A stretch of DNA of 64,000 nucleotides. It comes from Lysobacteraceae bacterium. Its GTDB lineage: Bacteria > Pseudomonadota > Gammaproteobacteria > Xanthomonadales > Rhodanobacteraceae. Position 1 is the first letter of the stretch; the number at the start of each line of letters is the position of its first letter. Position numbers and translations under genes: made by a program. The notes beneath the pieces were generated by a model. It did no database searches. It was not told where the DNA came from and saw only the letters and a program-made list of their open reading frames with translations. The DNA is taken from the NCBI GenBank assembly GCA_021372495.1, contig JAJFUF010000007.1, positions 61,882 to 125,881 on the forward strand, read 5' to 3'. This document shows, piece by piece, positions 48,146 through 57,386 of the stretch.

Positions 48146-49108
48146 ATGAACCCCAATTTCCTCGATTTCGAGCAGCCGATCGCCGAACTGGAAGCGAAGA
48201 TCCAGGAGCTGCGCCACGCCAGCCACGGCCAGGCGTTCAACATCGAGGAAGAGATCGGCCGGCTGCAGGAAAAGCTGGAGGCCAGGACCGCCGATATCTT
48301 CCGCGACCTCGCGCCGTGGCAGGTGACCCAGCTCTCCCGCCACCCGGGCCGCCCCTACACCAACGACTACCTTGCCGCGATCTGCGACGAATTCCACGAG
48401 CTGGCCGGCGATCGCGCCTACGCCGACGACGCGGCCATCGTCGGCGGCCTCGGCCGCATCGACGGCAAGCCGGTGATGATCATCGGCCACCAGAAAGGCC
48501 GCGACACCAAGACCAAGGTGCGCCGCAACTTCGGCATGCCGCGCCCGGAGGGCTACCGCAAGGCGCTGCGGCTGATGAAGATGGCCGAGCGCTTCGGCCT
48601 GCCGGTGCTGACTTTCATCGACACCCCCGGCGCCTACCCCGGCGTCGGCGCCGAGGAGCGCGGCCAGAGCGAGGCGATCGCGCGCAACCTGCTGGAGATG
48701 GCCGAGCTGCGCGTGCCGGTGATCTGCACGGTGATCGGCGAAGGCGGCTCCGGCGGCGCGCTGGCGATCGGCGTCGGCGACCGCACCCTGATGCTGCAGT
48801 ACTCGACCTACTCCGTGATCAGCCCCGAGGGCTGCGCCTCGATCCTGTGGAAGAGCGCCGAGAGGGCGCGCGACGCCGCCGAGGCGCTTGGCCTGACCGC
48901 GCCGCGCCTGAAGGAGCTCGGCCTGATCGACGAGATCGTGCCCGAGCCGCTGGGCGGCGCACACCGCAATCCCGAAGCGATGGCCGCCACGCTGAAGTCG
49001 ATCCTGCTCGGCACCCTCGCCGAGCTGGAAGGCGTCGCCGTCCCCGACCTGCTGGAACGGCGCTACCAGCGCCTGCGCCGCTACGGCGCGTACCAGGAAG
49101 GCGGCTGA
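48146..49108 (+). CDS. accA: Acetyl-CoA carboxylase carboxyltransferase subunit alpha
   Basis: With AccD transfers the carboxyl group from biotin to acetyl-CoA, giving malonyl-CoA for fatty acid synthesis. 320 residues (E. coli 319). N-terminal coiled region [20 protein letters not shown], then the crotonase-fold core with [46 protein letters not shown] and [15 protein letters not shown] (oxyanion Gly pair), and [11 protein letters not shown]. The ATG at 48146 gives the standard N-terminus; the very long frame through dnaE is a shadow. Confidence 0.97.
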   Translation: MNPNFLDFEQPIAELEAKIQELRHASHGQAFNIEEEIGRLQEKLEARTADIFRDLAPWQVTQLSRHPGRPYTNDYLAAICDEFHELAGDRAYADDAAIVGGLGRIDGKPVMIIGHQKGRDTKTKVRRNFGMPRPEGYRKALRLMKMAERFGLPVLTFIDTPGAYPGVGAEERGQSEAIARNLLEMAELRVPVICTVIGEGGSGGALAIGVGDRTLMLQYSTYSVISPEGCASILWKSAERARDAAEALGLTAPRLKELGLIDEIVPEPLGGAHRNPEAMAATLKSILLGTLAELEGVAVPDLLERRYQRLRRYGAYQEGG

Positions 49109-49199
49109 GGCCGTTCCGGGTGCCCGCCTTCGGACGGGACTTCGGTTAATCTGTCCGCATCACCGGCTTCCGCGCGCACGGACTGCGAGAGGGAACTCG

Positions 49200-49613
49200 A
49201 TGGGCATCGGCACGAAGTACGCAGCCTTGGCCGCGGTCGTGCTCGCTTTGGCGGGATGCGAGACCATGCCCCTGAAAAAAGGGGTGGACGCGGGCGATTC
49301 CATTCCGGAGGGCATGGTCAACGCCCCCGCGCATGATCCGGACTACGACACGCCACCGCGGCTCCTGAGCGGCCACGCGCCGATCTACCCGATCAGCCAG
49401 CTCCTTTCCCACAAGGGCGGCCACTCGATGATCGAGTACACCATCGGCATCGATGGCCACACGTCGGACTTCAAGGTGCTCGAAACCGACTATCGCTACT
49501 ATGCGGACCACGCAATCATCGCCGTGCAGAAGTGGCGCTACGCCCCGGCCATCAAGGACGGCCACCCGGTCGCGATCAGGGTGCGCCAGGTCTTCAACTA
49601 CGGCATCAGATAG
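49200..49613 (+). CDS. Lipoprotein with a TonB C-terminal-like domain
   Basis: A 137-residue lipoprotein: hydrophobic residues 8-18 and lipobox LALAGC (Cys20). After a linker, the C-terminal 75 residues match the TonB_C fold used by energy transducers (HAPIYPISQLL...SMIEYTIGIDGHTSDFKVLET...AIIAVQKWRYAPAIKDGHPVAIRVRQVFNY). Unlike TonB itself there is no N-terminal membrane helix with the His residue and no Pro-rich spacer, so it cannot draw on ExbB-ExbD directly; it may bind receptors or other periplasmic partners. It stands alone between accA and tilS. Strong GAGAGGGAACTCG upstream of the ATG. Confidence 0.8.
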   Translation: MGIGTKYAALAAVVLALAGCETMPLKKGVDAGDSIPEGMVNAPAHDPDYDTPPRLLSGHAPIYPISQLLSHKGGHSMIEYTIGIDGHTSDFKVLETDYRYYADHAIIAVQKWRYAPAIKDGHPVAIRVRQVFNYGIR

Positions 49614-49727
49614 GCCTTCGCACCGCGTCGAGCGCCCCGCCCGGACGGCCATGCGGCCGAGAGCCCGCGCCGCGTTTCCGCAGCAGTGGATCCGCCACAT
49701 CGTCCTTGCGGACGCACCCGTCTTGCG

Positions 49728-51044
49728 ATGATCGCCGACGCTCTCGCCAGCACCCTGCAGGCAGCGCTGATCGGGCGTCATCCCGGCCCGCTCTGCGTCG
49801 CCTACAGCGGCGGTCCCGATTCCACCGCGCTGCTGCACGCGCTGGCGGCGCTGCCCGAGGCGCGCGCGCGCGGGCTGCGCGCGGTGCACGTCGATCACGG
49901 CCTGCACGCCGACAGCGCGCGCTGGGCGGCGCACTGTCGCGCGTTCGCGGCGCTGCTGCAGGTGCCGCTGGCGGTGATTCGCGTGGAGGTGCCGCTTGGC
50001 CGCGGCGAGGGGCTGGAGGCGGCGGCGCGCGACGCGCGCTATGCGGCGTTCGCCACCGAGCTGCGCGACGGCGAAACGCTGGTGCTGGCCCAGCACCGCG
50101 ACGACCAGGCCGAAACCGTGCTGCTGAAACTGCTGCGCGGCGCCGGGCCGGAAGGCCTGGGCGGGATGCGCGCCGAGCGCGCGTTCGCGCGCGGCCGGCT
50201 GTGGCGTCCGCTGCTGGCGCTGCCGCGCGCGGCGCTGGCCGACTACGTGCGCGCGCACGCGCTGGCCTGCATCGAGGATCCCGCCAACGCCGACCCCGCG
50301 CTGGCGCGCAGCTACCTGCGTCGCGAGATCCTGCCGCGCCTCGCCCGGCACTGGCCGCAGGCGCCGCAGGCGATCGCGCACGCCGCGACGCTGTGCCGCG
50401 AGGCGGCCGCGCACATCGCGCACGAGGCGGACGCGGCGCGCGCGCGGCTGCGCGGCGCGGAGCCGGCCACGCTCGATGCCGCCGGCTGGGCCGCGCTGTC
50501 GCCGGCGCTGCGCACGCCGGTGCTGGAAGGCTGGCTGCACGGCCTCGGCCTGCCCGCGCCCACCCGCGCGCAGGCCGCCGAGCTGCTGCGCCAGGTCGAA
50601 ACCAGCGCGGGCGACCGCGTCCCGCGCGTCGCCTGGCCGGGCGTCGAGATGCGCCTCTGGCGCGGCCTGCTGTACGCGATGGCGCCGTTGCCGGAAGTCC
50701 CGTCCGACTGGCGCGCGCGCTGGGACGGCACGCCGCTGGCGCTGCCGGCGCGCGGCGGCGTACTGGCGCTCGAGGTCGACGCGCCCGAACGTCTCGATGC
50801 GCCGCTGGAAGTGCGCATCGGCGTGGCCGGCGCGCGCCTGAAGCCGGCCGGCGACCGCCACACCCGCGCGCTGCGCGATCTGTACCAGCAGGCGGGCATC
50901 CCGCCCTGGCGGCGCACGCGCTGCCCGCTGATCTACACCGCCGACGGCGTACTGCTGGCGGTCGCCGACCTGTGGCGCAGCGACGCGGGCGCGGCGCTGT
51001 TCGAGCGACTGGCGGCACGGCCGCGCTGGACGCCGGCCTGCTGA
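49728..51044 (+). CDS. tilS: tRNA(Ile)-lysidine synthase
   Basis: Modifies C34 of the AUA-reading tRNA(Ile) to lysidine, which changes both its codon and amino acid identity; essential. 438 residues (E. coli 432). ATP-pyrophosphatase P-loop LCVAYSGGPDSTALLHAL at about 19-36, HVDHGLHADSARW, and the LAQHRDDQAETVLLKLLRGAG block; the C-terminal domain ends near IPPWRRTRCPLIYTADGVLLAVADLW. The ATG at 49728 puts the P-loop at its usual position; an ATG 14 codons earlier is less likely. It follows accA as in many gammaproteobacteria. Confidence 0.94.
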   Translation: MIADALASTLQAALIGRHPGPLCVAYSGGPDSTALLHALAALPEARARGLRAVHVDHGLHADSARWAAHCRAFAALLQVPLAVIRVEVPLGRGEGLEAAARDARYAAFATELRDGETLVLAQHRDDQAETVLLKLLRGAGPEGLGGMRAERAFARGRLWRPLLALPRAALADYVRAHALACIEDPANADPALARSYLRREILPRLARHWPQAPQAIAHAATLCREAAAHIAHEADAARARLRGAEPATLDAAGWAALSPALRTPVLEGWLHGLGLPAPTRAQAAELLRQVETSAGDRVPRVAWPGVEMRLWRGLLYAMAPLPEVPSDWRARWDGTPLALPARGGVLALEVDAPERLDAPLEVRIGVAGARLKPAGDRHTRALRDLYQQAGIPPWRRTRCPLIYTADGVLLAVADLWRSDAGAALFERLAARPRWTPAC

Positions 51045-51150
51045 GCGGCGCGAACGCGGCCGTTCAGCCGCCGTATGCTGCGCGGCGCTTAGCGTGCTCA
51101 TGCGGATCGCGAACGGTTCGCCGCGCCCCGTCGCCGCGGAGGAAGACGCC

Positions 51151-51624
51151 ATGACGCCCCGAACGCTCAACCGCACCCTTGCCGCCGCGCTGGCCCTGGC
51201 CTGCGCCCTGCCGCTGGCCGCCTGGGCCGACCCGCCGCCGTGGGCGCCCGCGCACGGCTACCGCGCCAAGCACCGCTACGTCTATTACCCGTCCGGCGAG
51301 GTCTACTACGCGCCCGACTCGCGGCTGTGGTTCTGGCTGGGCGGCAACGGCTGGAGCTTCGGCGCCAGCCTGCCGCTGGACTACCAGCCCTATGTGCGCA
51401 GCGGCGGCATCTCGCTGGAGCTGTACAGCGACCGGCCCTACGTCGATCACACCTACGTGGTCGAGCACTACGGCGGCCACCGCCCCGACTTCAGGCACCG
51501 CGACCGCGACCGTGATCGCGGCGGCGATCGCGGCGGCGATCGCGGCCATCGCGACGACGACGGTCACGGCCACGGCAATGGCCATGGCAACGGCCGCGGC
51601 AAGGGCAGGCACGACGGCGGCTGA
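51151..51624 (+). CDS. Secreted protein with charged Arg/Asp/Gly/His repeat tail
   Basis: Function unknown. 157 residues with a classical signal peptide (residues 1-26, cleavage near AWA/DPPPW). The mature N-terminal half is aromatic-rich (HRYVYYPSGEVYYAPDSRLWFWLGGNGWSF), resembling short exported proteins of unknown role. The last 45 residues are low-complexity: RDRDRDRGGDRGGDRGHRDD followed by GHGHGNGHGNGRGKG, possible metal or polyanion binding. GGAGGAAGACGCC precedes the ATG at 51151. Homologues with differing tail lengths would be expected because the tail is a DNA repeat. Confidence 0.75.
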   Translation: MTPRTLNRTLAAALALACALPLAAWADPPPWAPAHGYRAKHRYVYYPSGEVYYAPDSRLWFWLGGNGWSFGASLPLDYQPYVRSGGISLELYSDRPYVDHTYVVEHYGGHRPDFRHRDRDRDRGGDRGGDRGHRDDDGHGHGNGHGNGRGKGRHDGG

Positions 51625-51666
51625 CCCGCCCACGCGGGGCGCTGCCGGCCACGCTACCGGAAACCC

Positions 51667-51691
51667 GCGGGTCGCCGCGTCTGCGACCCGC
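51667..51691. other. Perfect hairpin upstream of xseB
   Basis: GCGGGTCGC (51667-51675) pairs with GCGACCCGC (51683-51691) around 7 bases. It lies 43 bases past the secreted-protein stop and ends 5 bases before the proposed xseB -35. No T run follows. Confidence 0.55.
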
Positions 51692-51695
51692 GCGA

Positions 51696-51724
51696 TTGAT
51701 TCCCGCCATGCGCTGCGCTAGCTT
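51696..51724 (+). promoter_or_regulatory. Candidate xseB-ispA promoter
   Basis: TTGATT (51696-51701) and TAGCTT (51719-51724), 17 bases apart. The implied transcription start falls at about 51731, 2 bases before the xseB ATG, and no Shine-Dalgarno is visible; the message may be nearly leaderless. Confidence 0.4.
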
Positions 51725-51732
51725 TGCGCGCC

Positions 51733-51990
51733 ATGGCGAAGCCCGCACCCGCAGCCGACTCCCCCGCGCCGATCGCGCAGTTCGAGCACTCGCTGGACGA
51801 GCTCGAGCAACTGGTCGCGCGCATGGAGGAAGGCGAACTCAGCCTGGACGAATCGCTGCAGTCGTTCGAGCGCGGCATCGCGCTCTACCGCAACTGCCAG
51901 AACGCGCTGGAGCAGGCGGAGCTGCGCGTGAAGCTGCTGCTCGATCCGGACGCGCCCGCCGGCGCGACGCCTTTCGAGGCGCCCGAATAG
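51733..51990 (+). CDS. xseB: Exodeoxyribonuclease VII small subunit
   Basis: Small subunit of the single-strand-specific exonuclease VII; several copies bind one XseA. 85 residues (E. coli 80). Family core [43 protein letters not shown], a two-helix bundle. ATG 51733 chosen; a TTG three codons earlier is in frame but unlikely. It precedes ispA by 113 bases, the xseB-ispA order known from E. coli; xseA is not in the window. Confidence 0.94.
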   Translation: MAKPAPAADSPAPIAQFEHSLDELEQLVARMEEGELSLDESLQSFERGIALYRNCQNALEQAELRVKLLLDPDAPAGATPFEAPE

Positions 51991-52103
51991 GCGCACCGCG
52001 CGGCGCCTTGCGGGCGCCGGTTTCGTCGTCACACCCGCCCCGCCCGGCTGCCGCGTTCGCGCGGACGGCCGGACGGATACGCGCCAACGCACCGAGGCTC
52101 AAC

Positions 52104-53006
52104 GTGGCTGTCAGTTCCTCCGCGCCCGCTCCGGCTCTCCAGGCGCTGATCGCGCGCGCCGACGCCGCGCTGGCGCGCGCGCTGCCGCCGGAAGGCCAAC
52201 CGCCGGCCGACCTGCACCGCGCGATGCGCTACGCCGTGCTCGGCGGCGGCAAGCGCCTGCGCCCGCTGCTGGTGTACGCGGCCGGCGCCGCGCTGGACGC
52301 GGCCGACGCGGCGCTGGACGCGCCGGCCTGCGCGGTCGAGCTGATCCACGCCTACTCGCTGGTGCACGACGACCTGCCGGCGATGGACGACGACGCCCTG
52401 CGCCGCGGCCGCCCGACCTGCCATGTCGCGTTCGGCGAGGCGACGGCGATCCTGGCCGGCGACGCCCTGCAGGCGCTGGCGTTCGAGCTGCTGGCGGGCG
52501 ACGCGGCATCCGGCCTGGACGCGGCCACGCGCATCGAGATGCTGCGCGTGCTGGGCGCCGCCTGTGGCGCCGAGGGCATGGCCGGCGGCCAGGCGCTGGA
52601 CCTCGCCGCGGTCGGCAAGACCCTCACTCTGGCCGAACTCGAGCGCATGCACATGCACAAGACCGGCGCGCTGATCCGCGCCGCGGTGCGCCTGGGCGCG
52701 CTGGCCGGCGGCGCCGGTGCAACCACGCTCGGCGCGCTCGATCGCTACGGCCACGCCGTCGGCCTGGCCTTCCAGGTGCAGGACGACATCCTCGACGTCG
52801 AAGGCGCGACCGAGGTGCTGGGCAAGACCGCCGGCAAGGATGCCGCCGCCGCCAAGCCGACCTTCCCCTCGATCCTCGGCATGGACGCCTCGCGCCGCCG
52901 TCTCGCCGAGCTCACCGACGCGGCGCTGGACGCGCTGCGCCCGCTGGGCGCGCGCGCGGCGCTGCTGGCCGAACTGGCGCGCTACGCCGCTGCGCGCGCG
53001 CACTGA
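52104..53006 (+). CDS. ispA: Farnesyl diphosphate synthase
   Basis: Makes C15 farnesyl diphosphate from IPP and DMAPP, feeding undecaprenyl and quinone synthesis. 300 residues (E. coli 299). GGGKRLRPLLVYA, the first Asp-rich motif in SLVHDDLPAMDDDALRRGRPT, the MHKTGALIRAAVRLG block and the second Asp motif in FQVQDDILDVEG are all present. The GTG at 52104, with GAGG about 7 bases upstream, matches the family N-terminus; the longer open frame is shadow sequence. The usual downstream dxs is missing: a convergent DUF4870 gene follows. Confidence 0.95.
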   Translation: MAVSSSAPAPALQALIARADAALARALPPEGQPPADLHRAMRYAVLGGGKRLRPLLVYAAGAALDAADAALDAPACAVELIHAYSLVHDDLPAMDDDALRRGRPTCHVAFGEATAILAGDALQALAFELLAGDAASGLDAATRIEMLRVLGAACGAEGMAGGQALDLAAVGKTLTLAELERMHMHKTGALIRAAVRLGALAGGAGATTLGALDRYGHAVGLAFQVQDDILDVEGATEVLGKTAGKDAAAAKPTFPSILGMDASRRRLAELTDAALDALRPLGARAALLAELARYAAARAH

Positions 53007-53081
53007 TCATCACGGCGACGCAGCCGCAGGATGCGGCGAGCGTCGCGGACGCATCGGAGGCGGATGCGCTTCGCGGCGCGG

Positions 53082-53510
53082 TTACTTGATCAGCCGCAGC
53101 GCGTAGGGATAGCGGTAGGCCTTGCCCTCGTTGGCGCGGATCGCGGCAACGATCGTGCAGACCAGCCAGGCGATGCCGAGTACGACGAACAGCGGGATCG
53201 TGACCACCAGCCCGATGCCGATGGTGATCACCGACAGCACCACCAGGGCAAGCGCGGCGATCGCCACCGTGATGTTGAAGTTCAGCGCTTCCTTGCCCTG
53301 ATCGTCCACGAACGGCATCGTGTCTTTCTTCATCAGCCAGATCACCAACGGGCCGACGAACACGGCCAGGCCGCCGAGGGTCGAACTGAGCAGGCCGCCG
53401 ATCAGCGCCGAGAGGTGCGCGAACATTGCCCACTGGCGCTCTTCCGCGCTGGGTACGCCGCCTGCGGGCGGCGGGGGCGGCGTGGACACGGACTCCGGGG
53501 GCACACTCAT
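53082..53510 (-). CDS. DUF4870 domain membrane protein
   Basis: A 142-residue inner-membrane protein of the DUF4870 (Tic20-like) family. A Pro-rich cytosolic start (STPPPPPAGG) leads into ERQWAMFAHLSALIGG, then three to four hydrophobic segments with the characteristic FVDDQGKEALNFNITVAI between the first two and ANEGKAYRYPYALRLIK at the end. The family function is unknown. It is convergent with ispA and is followed upstream by a REPIN-like repeat, with pmbA further upstream on the same strand. Confidence 0.88.
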   Translation of the reverse strand: MSVPPESVSTPPPPPAGGVPSAEERQWAMFAHLSALIGGLLSSTLGGLAVFVGPLVIWLMKKDTMPFVDDQGKEALNFNITVAIAALALVVLSVITIGIGLVVTIPLFVVLGIAWLVCTIVAAIRANEGKAYRYPYALRLIK

Positions 53511-53603
53511 GGCTTCGCTCCTGCCAAGCGCGACATGCGCCGTGCCACTGTCCGGAGGCGGCGCAGCGCTGTCAAGCCCGCATGTCGCCGGGCGAACGGC
53601 CTT

Positions 53604-53662
53604 GCGGGAGGGGCTTCGGCCCCGGCCGGAACGGCCGCGAGCGGAGCCGAAGCCCCTCCCGC
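53604..53662. repeat. REPIN-like inverted repeat
   Basis: GCGGGAGGGGCTTCGGC (53604-53620) and its exact complement (53646-53662) form a 17 bp stem around 25 unpaired bases. The inner palindrome GGGGC-TTCG-GCCCC (53610-53623) marks the REP core. It lies just downstream of pmbA on the minus strand and could also act as its transcript end, although no T run is present. Confidence 0.75.
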
Positions 53663-53675
53663 GCCGCCCTTGCGG

Positions 53676-55028
53676 TTATTCCCCGGCCACGGTCATGCGC
53701 TCGACCAGGATCGAGCCGGTGAGGATGTGCGAACGCGGATCGACGTCGCGGCCGACCGCGACGATGCCGGCGAACATGTCGCGCAGGTTGGCGGCGATGG
53801 TGATCTCCTCCACCGGGTAGGCGATCTCGCCGTTCTCCACCCAGAAACCGGCGGCGCCGCGCGAGTAGTCGCCGGTGACGATCGACACGCCCTGTCCCAT
53901 CACCTCGGTGACGACCAGGCCGGTGCCCATGCGCTGCAGCAGCGCGGCGAAGTCGTCGCTGCCGGGCGCGACCACGAGGTTGTGGATGCCGCCGGCATTG
54001 GCGGTGCTGGCAAGGCCGAGCTTGCGCGCCGAGTAGCTGCCCAGCACGTAGCGCTGCAGCACGCCGCCGGCCACCAGCGGCGATTCGCGCGTGGCCACGC
54101 CCTCGGCGTCGAACGCGGTCGAGCCGTGGCCGCGCGCCAGATGCGGGCGCTCGACGATGTCGACGAACGGAGGCAGCACCTGCCTGCCCGCGTGGTCGAG
54201 CAGGAAGCTGGCCTTGCGGTACAGCGCGCCGCCGCTGACCGCGGACACCAGGTGCCCGACCAGCGAGCGCGCCACTTCGGGCACGAACAGCACCGGGCAC
54301 TGGCGCGTCGTCAGCCGTTGCGCGCCGAGGCGCGCGACGGTGCGCTCGGCGGCCTTGCGGCCGAGCTCGGCGGCGGGCATGAAATCCGCCGCCGCGCGCA
54401 CGGTGTCGTACCAGTAGTCGCGCTGCATGCCGGCGTCGTCCTCGGCGATCAGCGCGCACGACAGCATGTGCCGCGTGCCGCGCTCGCGGCCGACGAAGCC
54501 GTGCGAGTTGGCGTACACCGCCAGCGTCTCGCCGGCCTGCACCGCCGCGCCTTCGGAGTTGCTGATGCGCGGGACCGCGCGGCCGGCGTCCTCGATCTCG
54601 ACGCCCAGCGCGCTCGCCCGCTCGACGTCGATGTCCCACGGATGCCACAGGTCGAGTTCGGGGAATTCGCGCGCCATCAGCGCGGCGTCGGCGAGGCCGG
54701 CGGCGGGGTCTTCCTCGGTGTAGCGCGCGATCGCGCAGGCCTGGCGGATGCTGGCCTCGATCGAATCCGGCTGCAGGTCCGCGGTGCTGGCCGAGCCCTT
54801 GCGCTGGCCGAAGTACACGGTGATGCCGAAGCCGCGGTCGCGGGTGCGCTCGACCGTTTCCACCTCGCCGAGGCGCACGCTGACGCTCAGGCCGGTATCG
54901 ATGCTGGCAGCGACCTCCGCCTGCGAGGCGCCCGCGGCGCGGCAGCGCCGGATCACGTCCTCGGCAAGTTCGGCCAGCCGATCGAGTTCGCCCGCGCTGC
55001 TGTCCTGCTTGGCTGTTACTGCGTTCAC
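53676..55028 (-). CDS. pmbA: Metalloprotease subunit PmbA/TldE
   Basis: Inactive partner of TldD in a heterodimeric metalloprotease that trims unfolded peptides, matures microcin B17 in E. coli and degrades CcdA antitoxin. 450 residues (E. coli 450). Conserved segments are SVRLGEVETVERTRDRGFGITVYFGQRKGSAST at the N-terminal domain, ARSLVGHLVSAVSGGALYRKASFL where TldD has its zinc site, and GDYSRGAAGFWVENGEIAYPVEEITIA near the end. The HExxxH motif is absent, as expected for this subunit. It is divergent from yjgA with only 48 bases between starts. Confidence 0.95.
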   Translation of the reverse strand: MNAVTAKQDSSAGELDRLAELAEDVIRRCRAAGASQAEVAASIDTGLSVSVRLGEVETVERTRDRGFGITVYFGQRKGSASTADLQPDSIEASIRQACAIARYTEEDPAAGLADAALMAREFPELDLWHPWDIDVERASALGVEIEDAGRAVPRISNSEGAAVQAGETLAVYANSHGFVGRERGTRHMLSCALIAEDDAGMQRDYWYDTVRAAADFMPAAELGRKAAERTVARLGAQRLTTRQCPVLFVPEVARSLVGHLVSAVSGGALYRKASFLLDHAGRQVLPPFVDIVERPHLARGHGSTAFDAEGVATRESPLVAGGVLQRYVLGSYSARKLGLASTANAGGIHNLVVAPGSDDFAALLQRMGTGLVVTEVMGQGVSIVTGDYSRGAAGFWVENGEIAYPVEEITIAANLRDMFAGIVAVGRDVDPRSHILTGSILVERMTVAGE

Positions 55029-55076
55029 CGCCTATCCTTCTCGACGTGCGCGCGGCCGGGCCGCGCCAGAAATCCG

Positions 55077-55607
55077 ATGATGCGCCATTCCGACACCGAC
55101 GACGCCGCGCCATTCGAAGCGCCCAGCCGCAGCCAGCAGCGCCGCGATGCCCTGGCCGTGCTGGAGCTTGCGGAAACGCTGGTCGCGTTGCCGCCGTCCC
55201 GCCTCGACGCGCTCGGCCTGCCCGAGGACGTGCGCGCGGAAATCGCCAACGTGCGCCGCATCACCGCGCACGTCGCGCGCAAGCGCCAGCTCGCCTACCT
55301 GGCCAAGCTGATGCGCCGGCACGGCGAAGAGGCCTTTGCCGAAGCGCGCGCCGGCCTCAACCACGACCGCGACCACCAGCGTCGCGAAACCGCCACGCTG
55401 CACCGCTTCGAGGCGCTGCGCGAGCGCCTGCTCAGCGAAGGCGACGCGGCGCTGACCGAACTGTTCGCGCAGCACCCGCACGCCGACCGCCAGCACCTGC
55501 GCGCGCTGATCCGCCAGGCGCGCAGCGAGCGTGAACAGAACAAGCCGCTGCACGCCTACCGCGAACTGTTCCGCCTGCTGCGCGAGCTTTCTTCGGACGC
55601 GGATTGA
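55077..55607 (+). CDS. yjgA: Ribosome-associated protein YjgA/DarP (DUF615)
   Basis: Late 50S assembly factor (dual-action ribosome maturation protein) that binds the immature peptidyl transferase region. 176 residues (E. coli 183), all helical: SRSQQRRDALAVLELAETLVALPPSRLDAL, the conserved RRITAHVARKRQLAYLAKLMRR and RQHLRALIRQARSEREQNKP. Starts at the first of two consecutive ATG codons (55077/55080). The gene pair pmbA-yjgA is conserved, here divergent from a shared short intergenic region. Confidence 0.92.
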   Translation: MMRHSDTDDAAPFEAPSRSQQRRDALAVLELAETLVALPPSRLDALGLPEDVRAEIANVRRITAHVARKRQLAYLAKLMRRHGEEAFAEARAGLNHDRDHQRRETATLHRFEALRERLLSEGDAALTELFAQHPHADRQHLRALIRQARSEREQNKPLHAYRELFRLLRELSSDAD

Positions 55608-55689
55608 CGCGGACATTACCGATCCGTCCGCGTGCATCCGTTTCCATTGCATCCATTCGCCCCGCGCGCGGCATGCCGCCGACAGGGCC

Positions 55690-55755
55690 GTAGGGTGGGC
55701 TTCAGCCCACCATCGTTCCATTCCACGCATGCATGCGGTGGGCTGAAGCCCACCC
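55690..55755. repeat. GTAG/REPIN-like inverted repeat
   Basis: GTAG (55690-55693) starts the element. The arm GGGTGGGCTTCAGCCCACC (55693-55711) pairs perfectly over 19 bases with 55737-55755, around 25 unpaired bases that include GCATGC palindromes. Each arm carries the REP core TGGGCT-TC-AGCCCA. It lies in the 245-base gap between the convergent yjgA and tldD genes. Outside the element, this gap holds A/T-richer sequence with no gene, including two imperfect copies of a short CGCGGATATT / CGCGGACATT string. Confidence 0.85.
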
Positions 55756-55852
55756 CACTTGAGATCTCCGGACGCGTATCGACGCGGATATTTCCGCCCT
55801 GGCCGCGTTCATCCGCGCGAATCCGTGTCAAACAAGATGCCTTGCCGTGCAC

Positions 55853-57334
55853 TCACGCGGCGGTGCCGCCGACGGTCATGCCGTCCACGCGCAGGGTCGG
55901 CTGGCCGACGCCGACCGGCACGCTCTGCCCGTCCTTGCCGCACACGCCGACGCCTTCGTCGAGCGCGAGGTCGTTGCCGACCATGCTGACCCGCGTCAGC
56001 ACCTCCGGCCCCGAGCCGACCAGGGTCGCGCCCTTCACCGGCCGCGTCACCTTGCCATCCTCGATCAGGTAGGCCTCGCTGGCCGAGAACACGAACTTGC
56101 CGTTGGTGATGTCGACCTGGCCGCCGCCGAAGTTGACCGCGTACAGGCCGCGCTTGACCGAGCGCAGGATCTCCTCGGGGTCGCTCTCGCCGGCGCGCAT
56201 GTAGGTGTTGGTCATGCGCGGCATCGGCAGGTGCGCGAAGGATTCGCGGCGGCCGTTGCCGGTCGGCTGCATGCCCATCAGCCGCGCGTTCATGGTGTCC
56301 TGCATGTAGCCGGCGAGCACGCCGTTCTCGATCAGCGTGGTGCACGCGCTGGGCGTGCCCTCGTCGTCGACGCTGAGCGAGCCGCGGCGGCCCGGCAGCG
56401 TGCCGTCGTCGACCACGGTGACGAGGCCGGAAGCCACGCGCTGGCCCATGCGCCCGGCGAACGCCGAGGTGCCCTTGCGGTTGAAGTCGCCCTCGAGGCC
56501 GTGGCCGATCGCCTCGTGCAGCAGCACGCCGGGCCAGCCGGGACCGAGCACCACGGTCATCGTGCCGGCTGGCGCGTCGACCGCTTCCAGGTTGACCAGC
56601 GCCTGGCGCACCGCCTCGCGCGCCCACGCCTGCGGCTTGCCGTTGGCCAGCAGTTCGCGGTAGTCGAAGCGTCCGCCGCCGCCGGCGTGGCCCTGCTCGC
56701 GACGGCCGTTGCGCTCGACGATCACCTGCACGTTGAAGCGCACCAGCGGGCGCACGTCGGCGGCCAGCGTGCCGCTGGAGGCCGCGACCAGCACGGTGTC
56801 CAGCGCGGCGGCGATGCTGACCACGACCTGCGACACGCGCGGGTCCTGCGCGCGGCAGTAGGCGTCGATCTCGCGCAGCACGGCGATCTTGTCGGCGTTG
56901 TCCAGGCTCTCGATCGGATCGACCGGCGGATACAGCGCGCGCGCGTCGCGCAGCGCCAGCGGCCGGCCGGCGCCATTGCCGCCGTGCGCGATCGCGCGCG
57001 CCGCACGCGCGGCCTCGACCAGCTGCGGCAGCACGATTTCGTCGGAATAGGCGAAGCCGGTGCGCTCGCCGGCGATCGCGCGCACGCCGACGCCCTGCTC
57101 GATCGAGTGGTGGCCTTCCTTGACGATGCCGTCCTCCAGCGCCCACGACTCCGAGCGCGAGTGCTGGAAATACAGGTCCGCCGCGTCGATCGACGGCCCC
57201 ATCAACTGCGCGAACACGCGCTCGAGGTCGCCGGCGGCAAGCCCGCCCGGGCGCAGCAGCCGCTGTTCGGCCAGCGCGATCAAACCGTCCATCGTGGGGG
57301 AAGTCTCGTGCGGTTCGTGGATGGGTTGTGACAT
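55853..57334 (-). CDS. tldD: Metalloprotease TldD
   Basis: Catalytic subunit of the TldD-PmbA protease. 493 residues (E. coli 481). The zinc motif is in [18 protein letters not shown] (HExxxH), with a further conserved block [51 protein letters not shown] carrying the Cys/His region of the family. N-terminal domain with [20 protein letters not shown]. The start at 57334 is the first ATG; a second at 57292 matches the family almost as well, and neither has a good ribosome binding site. It follows yhdP on the same strand with a 52-base gap. Confidence 0.94.
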   Translation of the reverse strand: MSQPIHEPHETSPTMDGLIALAEQRLLRPGGLAAGDLERVFAQLMGPSIDAADLYFQHSRSESWALEDGIVKEGHHSIEQGVGVRAIAGERTGFAYSDEIVLPQLVEAARAARAIAHGGNGAGRPLALRDARALYPPVDPIESLDNADKIAVLREIDAYCRAQDPRVSQVVVSIAAALDTVLVAASSGTLAADVRPLVRFNVQVIVERNGRREQGHAGGGGRFDYRELLANGKPQAWAREAVRQALVNLEAVDAPAGTMTVVLGPGWPGVLLHEAIGHGLEGDFNRKGTSAFAGRMGQRVASGLVTVVDDGTLPGRRGSLSVDDEGTPSACTTLIENGVLAGYMQDTMNARLMGMQPTGNGRRESFAHLPMPRMTNTYMRAGESDPEEILRSVKRGLYAVNFGGGQVDITNGKFVFSASEAYLIEDGKVTRPVKGATLVGSGPEVLTRVSMVGNDLALDEGVGVCGKDGQSVPVGVGQPTLRVDGMTVGGTAA

Positions 57335-57386
57335 GGGGGCGCCGGCGCAGGGAGTAAAGCCCGGCGCCGCAGATGCGATCGCCGCA

